Below are positions 34,170 through 42,459 of a stretch of DNA of 64,000 nucleotides, piece after piece (position 1 is the first letter of the stretch; every line of letters begins with the position of its first letter). This stretch comes from Nitrososphaerota archaeon (GTDB lineage Archaea > Thermoproteota > Nitrososphaeria > Nitrososphaerales > Gagatemarchaeaceae): assembly GCA_027320425.1 (NCBI GenBank), contig DAHVLJ010000010.1, forward strand, positions 62,001-126,000, written 5' to 3'. The notes below the pieces were generated by a model. That model was not told where the DNA came from. It saw nothing but the letters and a program-made list of their open reading frames with translations, and made no database searches. The position numbers and the translations under genes were made by a program.

Positions 34170-34200
34170 TCGAAACGCTCAAGGCGGCCATCCGAATTCA

Positions 34201-34210
34201 TTTATTTAAG
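34201..34210. promoter_or_regulatory. Shared TATA region between SmAP and PUA genes
   Basis: TTTATTTAAG is TATA-like on both strands. It lies 27 nt before the PUA gene TTG start (34232) and about 36 nt before the SmAP start (34169), so one element may serve both. Confidence 0.55.
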
Positions 34211-34231
34211 CAGTCATACCTGCGACATCGT

Positions 34232-34711
34232 TTGAAGAAATGGGTCCTGTCAAGGCGTGACTCGATCGAAATCATCCAAAAGCTCGAGTCTTCTCTGGGG
34301 CTCACCCTCAATCTGCCGAAATCTGCCCAGGCCAAGTGCGCAGAGCCCGAAGAGGGGGTAGTCTTCGTAAACCTCGAGGCCCTCGAGTTCATCCAGGTGG
34401 GGGACGTCTTCATTCCCTACCTCGGCTCGCCTGACACGCTGGCCCTGTTCCCTTCCGCGGTGGTCGACGAGGGGGCGATCAGGTTCCTCCTCAACGGGGC
34501 CGACGTCATGAGGCCCGGGATACGTACGCTGGAAGACTGGGGCGCCGCAGGGAGGTTGGTGGTCGTGAAGGAAGAGAAGAAGGGACGGGCTATCGCCGTG
34601 GGGGCTTCCATGGTCTCGGGCGCGGAGGCAGCCACGATGTCGAAGGGGGGATGCATCAAGAACGCGCACCACGTGGGGGACAGGTACTGGAACGCCCACA
34701 AGGCCATCTGA
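34232..34711 (+). CDS. PUA-domain RNA-binding protein
   Basis: 159 residues. An N-terminal domain with KLESSLGLTLN is followed by a PUA domain from about 75 (FPSAVVDEGAIRFLLNGADVMRPGIRTLED to the end). The order resembles the archaeal MCTS1/COG2016 family, which is linked to translation initiation and reinitiation. It contacts tRNA or the ribosome in relatives. TTG start, supported by the TATA region at 34201. It is a single gene. Confidence 0.83.
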   Translation: MKKWVLSRRDSIEIIQKLESSLGLTLNLPKSAQAKCAEPEEGVVFVNLEALEFIQVGDVFIPYLGSPDTLALFPSAVVDEGAIRFLLNGADVMRPGIRTLEDWGAAGRLVVVKEEKKGRAIAVGASMVSGAEAATMSKGGCIKNAHHVGDRYWNAHKAI

Positions 34712-34873
34712 GCCCCAATAGTTTCGGACTACCCTCTCCTTATATGCCAAGAACGAATTTTCAGATTTCTGAACTATTCTCTACAACTCGGTCTAACTAA
34801 TTCGAAGGCGTGATAGAATTGCTGGGCCTCACGATGCTTAATAATAGCTGGAGAGCAGGAGAAACAACCTCAA

Positions 34874-35170
34874 TTGGCTGGTGTCATTCAGGAAAGGAAG
34901 CTCGAGGGACAGAACAAGGAGATCCTGCTGAAGGCTCTCGCCCTTCGGAGCATCGAAGACCTCCCGAAGATCCAGGAAGACGTCACTAACAAGACGATCG
35001 TGATACTGAAGGTGACCCCGCTCGCCCAGAAGAGCCTCGAAGAGCTGAAGTCCTCAGTGGAGCAGCTCTACGAGTTCGCCACCTCGGTGGGAGGCGACAT
35101 AGCAAGGCTCGGGGACGAGAGGGTCGTGATAACCCCTCCAGGCGTCAGAATCTGGCGCGGGCTGCAATAG
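34874..35170 (+). CDS. Archaeal SepF-like cell-division protein
   Basis: 98 residues. LRSIEDLPKIQEDVTNKTIVILKVTPLAQKSLEELKSSV then YEFATSVGGDIARLGDERVVITPPGVRIW is the SepF (DUF552) fold: a beta-alpha-beta core that dimerises and binds FtsZ. No N-terminal amphipathic membrane helix is obvious. In archaea SepF anchors FtsZ to the membrane; in some Nitrososphaeria-type lineages it coexists with Cdv proteins. TTG start; TATA box CTTAATAATA at 34838-34847 lies about 32 nt upstream. No FtsZ gene is in the window. Confidence 0.82.
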   Translation: MAGVIQERKLEGQNKEILLKALALRSIEDLPKIQEDVTNKTIVILKVTPLAQKSLEELKSSVEQLYEFATSVGGDIARLGDERVVITPPGVRIWRGLQ

Positions 35171-35225
35171 GCTCCAGAGCCTCGGTTCTTCCACCTAACG
35201 GTCCGGCGCGTTCACTTAAGTCGGC

Positions 35226-36011
35226 TCACCTGACGTTCAGGTGTCCCGTTGCGAACGGCTTCATCACCACGTCCCATGGCGACACCACCCCCTCTTCGCA
35301 GAGGATGGCGCCTCCCTGGGTCCTCACGACCAGCTTGGCTGCCTCCTTGAGCGGAAGGCCGCCGTCCACTTCGATTGGCTCCACCGGACCGGCCTCGAGC
35401 ACAGTCCCCTCGAGGATTGCGCTCGGCGTCTGTTTGGCCTCTTTCAGCTTCCTCGGGCTGAATATATTGCTCACCAGTTCTCTGTCAGACAGGAACGCCT
35501 TCGTCCCATGTATGAAGACCCTCCGTATCCTTCGCTCCAGCATCAGCCTGAGCGCTTCCCTGACCCGGGTATGCTTGTCCACTTCGACCACCTTCGACGC
35601 GACCTCGCGGACCGTGAGGTCTGAGCCTATGGCCCCTGCTTCGTACAGCCCGAGCATGTCGGACAGGCCTACCATGGCGAACATGCCTTCGCTCGTGACC
35701 GAAGTGAACCCAAACCTCCCTTCCTGGAACGCAAGTAACAGGTCGCGGATGCTCTGCTCGGCCTTCAGAGAGGTCATCCAGATGGCGCTCCGCTCGCTGG
35801 GGCCGAAGAGCACCTTGTATCCTTCCTTCGGCTCCGCCTTTTGGAGAGTTGTGAGTATCGAATACCCTCCCACGAAAGCGGTCTTGTTGCCCATTTTGAG
35901 AGGCTTCATGTCCTCGACAAGGACCATGGCGGCCTCCACCGAATGGAAGCGGAGCAGCGACGCCGCGTATATGAGCGGGGATCTCCTGTCGACGGCGGGT
36001 GTAGACTTCAC
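35226..36011 (-). CDS. CBS-domain protein
   Basis: 261 residues from the GTG at 36009-36011. Two paired CBS modules are suggested by LTVREVASKVVEVDKHTRVREALRLMLERRIRRVFI and the later PIEVDGGLPLKEAAKLVVRTQGGAILCEEG. CBS pairs bind adenosine nucleotides and act as energy sensors. The frame is protein-like for about 22 codons upstream (including LGSPTLDEAFPTLF), and a TATA box (GTTTAAATT, 36109-36117, minus) implies the transcript starts near 36086; the only in-frame candidate there is CTG at 36075-36077. No other domain is seen. Confidence 0.75.
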   Translation of the reverse strand: MKSTPAVDRRSPLIYAASLLRFHSVEAAMVLVEDMKPLKMGNKTAFVGGYSILTTLQKAEPKEGYKVLFGPSERSAIWMTSLKAEQSIRDLLLAFQEGRFGFTSVTSEGMFAMVGLSDMLGLYEAGAIGSDLTVREVASKVVEVDKHTRVREALRLMLERRIRRVFIHGTKAFLSDRELVSNIFSPRKLKEAKQTPSAILEGTVLEAGPVEPIEVDGGLPLKEAAKLVVRTQGGAILCEEGVVSPWDVVMKPFATGHLNVR

Positions 36012-36165
36012 GAAAAGAGTCGGGAACGCCTCGTCCAGGGTGGGGCTTCCGAGGCTGATGTCTTTTGCGAGCTTCAGCTGATCTTCGTCTGTGTTTTTGC
36101 GCCTGCTGAATTTAAACTGCGCGAAGCGGGGTCTGGCTCAGCGCGGGCTGCGGACTTCTTCGGGT

Positions 36166-38079
36166 CTAGTATACTCTGATTGCTTCCTGTACAGCCGGGT
36201 GGATCGCAGGGATCCTGTATATCCTCTGCAGCGCGTACGCGAGGTTCTCCGTCTTCCTCTTTTCCCCGTGATTGACGAGGACGAGCTGGAGCTTCGGCCT
36301 GACTTTGCCCACGAAACGCACGATCTGGTTGTAGTCGCTGTGGCCGCTGAATCCTTCGACCTTCTGGACTGACGCCTTGACGTCGACTATCTTGATCTTC
36401 CCGTCCATCCCCATCAAGCTCGCCTGGCTGCCTCCGTCCAGCACCCTGCGGCCGATGGAGCCCTGCACCTGATATGAGACGAAGAGGATCTTGTTCTTCT
36501 CCGACGGAGCGAGGTGTTCGAAATAGTCTAGGACCGGCCCTCCTTCGAGCATCCCCGACGTCGCCATGATTATCGCGGGGCCCTCCCTGTACGCCTCTTC
36601 CCTGTCGCTGGGGTGCTCGACCTCAGTGAAGTACTCCGACTTGAAGGGATTGACCCCCTCTTCCAGTATCTTCGTCCGGAGCTCCCTGGAAAGGTAGTCC
36701 GCATACGAGACATGTATCGCCGTCGCCTCTGAGATCATCCCCTCGGTGAAGACTGGCGCTTCCGCGAGAACCTTGTTCCTCATGTACTGGTCGATGACGA
36801 TCAGTATCTCCTGGGCCCTCCCGACTGCTGGGATCGGGATCAGCACCTTCCCACCGTTCTTCAGTGTCCCGTTGATGGAGTTGACGAAGTTCATCTCCAC
36901 CTCTTCGCGGACGGGCATGATGTCCTCCTTGTTTCCATAGGTGCTCTCAGTGATCAGCGTCTCTACCCTGGGGTAGTTCCAGGTGGCCGAGTCGAATAGC
37001 GCGGTCCTACCGTACTTGTAGTCCCCGGTGTAGACGATGTTGTGGGCTCCGTCCCCGATGTGCAGGTGCACCGTGGCCGAGCCGAGGATGTGCCCCGCGT
37101 TGTTGAATACAAGCTTGATGTCAGGGGAGATGTCCGTCACCATGCCGTAGGGGAGTGTTATGGTGTGCTGTATCTCGTCCCGTATGTCCTTCTGGTCGTA
37201 GATTAGCCTCCCGCCCTCTATCTGGGCTATCTTGACGAAGTCGTTCTGCAGCATGGTCATGAGCGGGAGAGTGGGCTCGGTGCAATAGACAGGGCCGTCA
37301 TATCCGTACTTGTACATGGCCGGGAGGAACCCCTGGTGGTCGAGGTGCGCGTGGCTGATGACGATTGCGTCAAGGTCGTTCGGCGAGATGTCCGCCCAGT
37401 CGAGCCGCGGATAGGCGTCCCAGGTGTTCCGGGAGCCCGGATGTATCCCACAGTCCAGGAGCACCTTGCTCTCGGCGGTCTCCACGAGGACGCTCGACCT
37501 GCCTACTTCCTGGAACGCTCCCAGGGTCTTGATTGTCACGTGCTCCTCGGCAGCGATGCGCGGCCTGAATATCGCCTCGCCGAGTTCCCTGTAGAACTTC
37601 TCCCTCGCTTCGCTGCCTGCCTTCAGCGCGAAATAGACGTTCTGTATCGCGGTCGATTTTATGTGCGGCGCCTTCCTCACCTTCACCTTCCACCCTGTCT
37701 GCTCCATCACCGCGCCAAGGTCGAAGCCTGCCTCTTGGGTCAGGAGCCTGGGGTTCTCCGCCTCCACGGTGATCTCTCCGAGGGCGTCGTCGAAGAAGTA
37801 GTTTGATGCCCCGGCCTCGGGAAGAAGCATCCTCTCGAGTATCTGCCTGGCGTCGCTCTCCTGCTTCCTGATCGACTTCTCGGTCCTCGTCACTACCCTC
37901 TTCTTCAGCGAGTTGACGATCTCGGAGATCACGTAGCTGTTCTTGTGCAGATAGGCGGGGTTCTTCGTGTAGAGAGCTATCCTGGGCCCTTCATACTCGA
38001 TCCTTGTGATCTGAGCCTCCGCTGGGATGTTGTTCAGAATAGCGCTCATGAGGCTTACGCCGTTGGCTTTCTGTTCCAA
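36166..38079 (-). CDS. fttA: FttA (aCPSF1), beta-CASP termination ribonuclease
   Basis: 637 residues, full length. N-terminal KH domains (about 1-150), then a metallo-beta-lactamase domain with SHAHLDHQG (HxHxDH metal motif), AGHILGSA, and a beta-CASP domain with TSGMLEGGP and the C-terminal SGHSDY and VNHGE motifs. It cuts nascent RNA and terminates transcription in archaea. TTG start at 38077-38079, 2 bp after the PsmB stop, so the two are probably one operon. Confidence 0.95.
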   Translation of the reverse strand: MEQKANGVSLMSAILNNIPAEAQITRIEYEGPRIALYTKNPAYLHKNSYVISEIVNSLKKRVVTRTEKSIRKQESDARQILERMLLPEAGASNYFFDDALGEITVEAENPRLLTQEAGFDLGAVMEQTGWKVKVRKAPHIKSTAIQNVYFALKAGSEAREKFYRELGEAIFRPRIAAEEHVTIKTLGAFQEVGRSSVLVETAESKVLLDCGIHPGSRNTWDAYPRLDWADISPNDLDAIVISHAHLDHQGFLPAMYKYGYDGPVYCTEPTLPLMTMLQNDFVKIAQIEGGRLIYDQKDIRDEIQHTITLPYGMVTDISPDIKLVFNNAGHILGSATVHLHIGDGAHNIVYTGDYKYGRTALFDSATWNYPRVETLITESTYGNKEDIMPVREEVEMNFVNSINGTLKNGGKVLIPIPAVGRAQEILIVIDQYMRNKVLAEAPVFTEGMISEATAIHVSYADYLSRELRTKILEEGVNPFKSEYFTEVEHPSDREEAYREGPAIIMATSGMLEGGPVLDYFEHLAPSEKNKILFVSYQVQGSIGRRVLDGGSQASLMGMDGKIKIVDVKASVQKVEGFSGHSDYNQIVRFVGKVRPKLQLVLVNHGEKRKTENLAYALQRIYRIPAIHPAVQEAIRVY

Positions 38080-38081
38080 GA

Positions 38082-38780
38082 CTAATTGTTAGTTGCAAAC
38101 TGGGCAAGGAGCCGGTCCTTCTCCGCCTCGGTCAGCTCCCTGAATCCTTCCTCGTCGAGGATGGCGACGTCGAAGTGGTCCCCGGTCGCCACGTTCCTCC
38201 TCGTTGCCGAGATAATCGCCTTCGCAGCAAGCGGATATGCCTTGGCCGTGGTCATCCCCTCCTTGAACTCTGCCTCCAGGATCCCGTAGGCCACCGGCGA
38301 CCCGCTCCCCGTCGCTATGAACTTCTCTTGGTTTATGGACCCGAAGAAGTCGACGTTGAAGAGCCACCCTCCTGTCTTGTCCACCCCCCCTACGAGGACG
38401 TCCGCGATGTACGGATAGTATCTTGAAGAGAAGAGCATGTTTGAGACTACCTGGGCTGCCGCCTTTACGGACATCATGCGTCCCTTCTCCATCCGATACA
38501 GGTTGCAATAGTACCTCAGAGTGTCTACGACGTTCTGGGCGTCAGCGACCCCCCCTGATATCGTCATGGCGATGTTCTCATCCACCTTCAGGAGCTTCTT
38601 TCCCCTCTTGTGGGCTATGAACCCGCCCGCCGTCACCCTGGTGTCTGTAGCCAGGACGACCCCGTCGGAGCATACCAGGCCCACGGTGGTCGTACCGTGA
38701 TACATGGCCGCCCCCGCGGTCTTTCTTCTTTCTTCGCTGAAATCTCTCGACATGCCCACAAACCTTCCTAGAACGGACAT
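38082..38780 (-). CDS. psmB: Proteasome beta subunit, active form
   Basis: 232 residues. A 29-residue propeptide ends at YHG, followed by Thr30 as the nucleophile (TTTVGLVC), with the expected Asp17 (LATDTR) and Lys33 (RGKK) of the mature numbering all present. It will be cleaved autocatalytically and form the peptidase chamber with alpha rings. TATA box GATTAAATAA (38801-38810, minus) 25 nt before the ATG. Followed by FttA. A second, inactive-looking beta subunit is at 43.6 kb. Confidence 0.95.
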   Translation of the reverse strand: MSVLGRFVGMSRDFSEERRKTAGAAMYHGTTTVGLVCSDGVVLATDTRVTAGGFIAHKRGKKLLKVDENIAMTISGGVADAQNVVDTLRYYCNLYRMEKGRMMSVKAAAQVVSNMLFSSRYYPYIADVLVGGVDKTGGWLFNVDFFGSINQEKFIATGSGSPVAYGILEAEFKEGMTTAKAYPLAAKAIISATRRNVATGDHFDVAILDEEGFRELTEAEKDRLLAQFATNN

Positions 38781-38862
38781 GGGCCGCGCGCTCCCGTTAG
38801 TTATTTAATCTTTCCAAGGTGTAACGCCTCCGACGGCCCGTCTCAGTGGCGATTCGCAGTGG

Positions 38863-38871
38863 CCTTAAATC
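38863..38871 (+). promoter_or_regulatory. TATA box of the G1P dehydrogenase gene
   Basis: CCTTAAATC is 27 nt before the GTG at 38894, and lies inside the longer open frame, so it argues for the internal GTG as the true start. Confidence 0.6.
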
Positions 38872-38893
38872 ACGTCAGAGCGCTCGCCGCATC

Positions 38894-39934
38894 GTGGACC
38901 CTGTATACCACTTGATGGAGCTCCCGACCAAGGTCCTCATCGGGGATGGGGTCATCGCAAAGCTCGGAGACTTTGTCAAGGAGTCAGCTTCCAGGGGAAG
39001 GGTCGTCATCTCATCCGGTGCCAACGTCGCCACCCGGGTGAGGGAAGCGGTCGATTCCGCCCTCGGCCCCGGTGCCACCTGGGTAGAGGTGGCCGCGGCC
39101 GACACGGACAACGTCCAGAGGGTGATGTCAGCCGCGGCAGGCTCAGGGTGCATCATCGGGGTCGGCGGAGGAAAGAGCGTCGACGTGGGGAAGCTAGCCG
39201 CGTTCAGGCTTGGGCTCCCATTCTACTCCGTCCCGACGAGCGCGTCGCACGACGGCATATCGAGCCCGTTCGCGTCGCTCAAGGGGCTGGACAGGCCATA
39301 TTCTGTCATGGCGAAGCCGCCGCTGGGGATCCTGGCTGACATCGGGGTGATAGCCTCCGCTCCCAAGAGACTGCTGGCTGCAGGATGCGGCGACCTGGTC
39401 TCAAAGCTCACGGCAGTCAAGGACTGGCAGCTGGCGCACCGTGTCACCGGCGAGTACTACGGGAGCTATTCGGCGAGCCTCGCGCTCATGAGCGCGGACG
39501 TCGTCCTGGGCAGCTCAGGGACTCTCCGGAAGTTCGGGAAGGAGGGCGTGAGGAACCTTGTAGAAGCGTTGATCAGCACAGGGGTAGCGGCCGGGATCGC
39601 CGGAAGCTCGAGGCCCTGCTCAGGTTCGGAGCACCTCTTCAGCCACTACCTGGACATGGTGGCCCCGGACGCGGGGCTGCACGGAGAGAAGTGCGGCATC
39701 GGGACGATCATGATGGCCAAGCTTCACGGGATAGACTGGAGGAAGGTCAGGTCCTCCCTCAAGAACGTGGGGGCTCCGGTAGCGGCTTCCGAGATCGGAG
39801 TTGACGACTCGAAGGTCATCGACGCGCTGATGAAGGCAAGCTCCATACGTCCTGACAGGTATACGATCCTGTCCAGGAAGAAGCTCGGCCGGAAGAGCGC
39901 TGAAACGCTTGCGCGGTCGACAGGCGTTATCTAG
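38894..39934 (+). CDS. egsA: sn-glycerol-1-phosphate dehydrogenase
   Basis: 346 residues from the GTG at 38894 (the frame is open from 38846). GVGGGKSVDVGK binds NAD(P), and the metal ligands are visible: Asp in CGDLVSK, His in SGSEHLFSHYLDM and His in LHGEKCGIG. It reduces dihydroxyacetone phosphate to glycerol-1-phosphate, the archaeal ether-lipid backbone, upstream of the UbiA enzyme at 4 kb. The product-defining stereochemistry is inferred from family. The stop shares a CTAG with the convergent FKBP gene. Confidence 0.93.
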   Translation: MDPVYHLMELPTKVLIGDGVIAKLGDFVKESASRGRVVISSGANVATRVREAVDSALGPGATWVEVAAADTDNVQRVMSAAAGSGCIIGVGGGKSVDVGKLAAFRLGLPFYSVPTSASHDGISSPFASLKGLDRPYSVMAKPPLGILADIGVIASAPKRLLAAGCGDLVSKLTAVKDWQLAHRVTGEYYGSYSASLALMSADVVLGSSGTLRKFGKEGVRNLVEALISTGVAAGIAGSSRPCSGSEHLFSHYLDMVAPDAGLHGEKCGIGTIMMAKLHGIDWRKVRSSLKNVGAPVAASEIGVDDSKVIDALMKASSIRPDRYTILSRKKLGRKSAETLARSTGVI

Positions 39935-40713
39935 GCTGTCTTGGCCGGGGCCGCAGCCTTCTTCCTTCGCGGCTTAGGTGCCTCCGTCGCAGGCGCCTCT
40001 CCCTTTGGCTCTTCTTTCTTCGGCGTCGCTTTCTCGTTGGAGAACTTCTCCGTGAACGTCAGCGCCGTCGCAGACGGGACGAACTTGAAGACATCGTTGG
40101 CGATCCCTCTCTTGATTATCTGGAGCCCTTCCACCAGGAACAGGTCCTCCGGTATGCTCACCGTCAGCGCTCCGCCAGACATCTCGAAGGTCGCCTTGTT
40201 CCCTTCTCCCGCGAGCCTCCGGTCGATGAGCGCTCTGACCTTGTCTTCATCCGAGTCGACCTGTTTTAGCACTTCGAAGTCGTAGATGATGGACTTGCCT
40301 GCGAGCCTGTGGTTGAAGTCCACCTGAGCCCTGCCGGACCCGATGAACCTGATGATCCCGACCCGATTGTCTACTTCTACCGAGTCTCCCACGGTGAGCT
40401 CGTGTTCCCTCTCTCCAAACTTCCTGAGCGGTATCATTCGGAGCTGCGTGGGGTCTCTGTTCCCGAAGGCCTTCTCCGGGGAGAGCTCGATCTCCTTCTT
40501 GTCTCCTACAGACAGCTTCGCGACCTCAGCGTCTAGCCCCGAGATGAGCCACCCTTCCCCCACCGCGACGAGCCTTGGCTCGTACTTCCTCGCGTCCTCG
40601 TAGATCTTCAGCCTCTTGGCCTCCGATTCCAGAGTGGATTCTATCCCCTCTCCCGTGTCCTTCACACGCGCGGTGTAGTTGGCGAATATCAGGGCGCCCT
40701 TCTCGAACGTCAT
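39931..40713 (-). CDS. FKBP-type peptidyl-prolyl isomerase with IF domain and basic tail
   Basis: 260 residues. The FKBP core opens with GALIFANYTARVKDTGEGIE and includes LISGLDAEVAKLSVGDKKEIELSPEKAFGNRD, with the IF insertion (HELTVGDSVEVDNRVGIIRF...VDFNHRLAGK). The final 40 residues are rich in Lys, Pro and Ala, which may bind nucleic acid or ribosomes. It is a long archaeal FKBP (the 26-29 kDa class) with chaperone activity. TATA box CTTTAAAC (40739-40746, minus) lies 29 nt before the ATG. Confidence 0.92.
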   Translation of the reverse strand: MTFEKGALIFANYTARVKDTGEGIESTLESEAKRLKIYEDARKYEPRLVAVGEGWLISGLDAEVAKLSVGDKKEIELSPEKAFGNRDPTQLRMIPLRKFGEREHELTVGDSVEVDNRVGIIRFIGSGRAQVDFNHRLAGKSIIYDFEVLKQVDSDEDKVRALIDRRLAGEGNKATFEMSGGALTVSIPEDLFLVEGLQIIKRGIANDVFKFVPSATALTFTEKFSNEKATPKKEEPKGEAPATEAPKPRRKKAAAPAKTA

Positions 40714-40750
40714 AGGTTTCGACCGGCGACAGTCTTGGGTTTAAAGACTT

Positions 40751-41854
40751 TCAGTTGCGGAAGACCGCGAGGGTCTCTGATATCGCTTCCATGGTCGTCT
40801 TCACGTACCCTTCGTTGATCTGGCCCATGCACCCCACCCTGAACACCTTTCCGGCGAAGGGGCCGAATCCGCCCGCGATGACCACCCCCTTGTCGTGGGC
40901 CAGCGCCTTCCTGAACTTGGCGTCGTCCACTCCCTGGGGGTAGTATGAAGCGATGACGGTCTTTGAGCGGACCGACTTCTCAGCCACAAAGCTGAGCCCC
41001 ATCGCCGCCAGGCCGTCGTATATCTTGGCGGACATGCGGTCGTGCCTGGTTACCCGCGCAGAGAACCCCTCTTCGAGGAGCTCGCTCAGGGCCTCGTCCA
41101 GGGCGTAGATGAGAGGCAGCGCCGGGGTGAACGGCGTCTCTCCTCTTGCCCCGTATTCGACGTACCTTGGTATCTCGAAGTACCTTGTCTTCGGGGGAGA
41201 CGTCTTCAGGAAATCCAGCGCTCTGTTGCTGACCGAAAGCAGCGAGAGTCCGGGCGGTGCGGCGATGCACTTCTGGCTCCCTGTGATGCACATGTCGACT
41301 CCCCAGCGGTCCACCGGTATGGCGTACCCCCCGAGGCTGGATATCGCGTCGATGACCGACAGCGCTCCGTGGTCCCTCGCCAGCTTGGACGCCTCCTCCA
41401 CGTAAGGAGCCGCGACTCCGGTGCTGGTCTCGTTGTGGACGAGAAAGAGCGCCTTGAACGTGCCTTGCTTCTCCATCGCGGTCCTGAGTTGGTCAAGGCT
41501 CGGTACCTTTCCGAACTCGGACGCGACCCTGATCGCCTTCCCTCCTGCTAGCTCGACCGTCTCTGCGAGCCTATTGCTGAACTCGCCGAAGACTGGGACG
41601 ACGGCTACGTCGCCCGGCCTTATCAGGTTCCAGACTGCCGCTTCGACTCCGCCTGTCCCGGACGAGGAGAAGATCACCACTTCCCCCTCTGTCTGGAAGA
41701 AGTGCTTCGTCTTCGCAAGGACTCCCTTGTAGAGCTCCCTGAACGCGTCGCCCCGGTGGTTGATGACAGGACCTAACATTGCGTGCATAACCCGGTCGGA
41801 GACGTTCGTCGGGCCAGGCAGCATTATGAGCTTCTGCTTATCCATGGGCGCCAC
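40751..41854 (-). CDS. Alanine/serine-glyoxylate aminotransferase family protein
   Basis: 367 residues, class V PLP aminotransferase. LMLPGPTNVSDRVMHAM near the start, then ISSLGGYAIPVDRWGVDMCITGSQKCIAAPPG with the PLP-binding Lys in SQKC (about 195). Members interconvert alanine, serine, glyoxylate, pyruvate and hydroxypyruvate; the exact substrate is open. It starts inside the NadM gene (17-bp overlap), so the two share a transcript from the NadM promoter. Start is the ATG at 41852-41854. Confidence 0.87.
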   Translation of the reverse strand: MAPMDKQKLIMLPGPTNVSDRVMHAMLGPVINHRGDAFRELYKGVLAKTKHFFQTEGEVVIFSSSGTGGVEAAVWNLIRPGDVAVVPVFGEFSNRLAETVELAGGKAIRVASEFGKVPSLDQLRTAMEKQGTFKALFLVHNETSTGVAAPYVEEASKLARDHGALSVIDAISSLGGYAIPVDRWGVDMCITGSQKCIAAPPGLSLLSVSNRALDFLKTSPPKTRYFEIPRYVEYGARGETPFTPALPLIYALDEALSELLEEGFSARVTRHDRMSAKIYDGLAAMGLSFVAEKSVRSKTVIASYYPQGVDDAKFRKALAHDKGVVIAGGFGPFAGKVFRVGCMGQINEGYVKTTMEAISETLAVFRN

Positions 41855-42374
41855 CCGTCAAGTCCTTCCGCATAAGTGCTCTCACCCTTTCGACCCCCCC
41901 GAACCTCTTCACCAGCTTTGCGACCTGCGGCGGGACGAGGCTCTCCCAGTCCTTGCGTTCAAGGATCCTGTCTCTGACGTTTGTGGCCGAGTACCGGCTC
42001 CTGTCGAGGTAGGGCACCGCGCTCACCTCGAACCCGTCTTCCTTGAACAGGAGATATGTGAGCGCGTCGTTGGTGAAGACGACGTCGAACTTGGGCACCA
42101 TGGACTCGAGGGTCGCCACCCAGAGCGCATGGGAGTCGGCGTCGGGGATCGGCATGGCCATCCACTTCGACGGGTCGACCTTGTTGCCGTCGAGGGCGCT
42201 CTTGATCATCTCGATCCTTTCTCCCGCAGTAAACGGGTTGTCTCTTTCGTGACTGCGCTGTGCCGACCCTACGACCACGTAGACGTAGTCTGAGTGCCGC
42301 AGCGCGTGTCTGACCGCCTCGAGGTGTCCAAGATGGAATGGCTGGAAGCGACCCACCAGCAGGCCAACCCGCAT
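41838..42374 (-). CDS. nadM: Nicotinamide-nucleotide adenylyltransferase
   Basis: 178 residues. GRFQPFHLGH at 8-17 is the nucleotidyltransferase HxGH motif, and RYSATNVRDRI is the C-terminal ISSxxxR-like motif of archaeal NadM. It makes NAD from NMN and ATP. TATA box (about 42404-42413, minus, TTTTAAATAG) lies 32 nt before the ATG, divergent from RtcA. The 3' end overlaps the aminotransferase gene. Confidence 0.93.
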   Translation of the reverse strand: MRVGLLVGRFQPFHLGHLEAVRHALRHSDYVYVVVGSAQRSHERDNPFTAGERIEMIKSALDGNKVDPSKWMAMPIPDADSHALWVATLESMVPKFDVVFTNDALTYLLFKEDGFEVSAVPYLDRSRYSATNVRDRILERKDWESLVPPQVAKLVKRFGGVERVRALMRKDLTGGAHG

Positions 42375-42429
42375 CCGAATCTCGATTCGTCGCCACGACT
42401 TGGCCTATTTAAAACAGCAAGCGACAGCG

Positions 42430-42437
42430 GTTTATCC
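42430..42437 (+). promoter_or_regulatory. TATA box of rtcA
   Basis: GTTTATCC is centred about 26 nt before the GTG at 42460. It falls inside the upstream open frame and so supports that GTG as the start. Confidence 0.6.
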
Positions 42438-42459
42438 ATATCGGATTCCAGTCCGAGCC

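Noticed and set aside
38846-38893. Upstream 16 codons of the G1P dehydrogenase
   Set aside because: TATA box at 38863-38871 lies inside; the GTG at 38894 fits the promoter.
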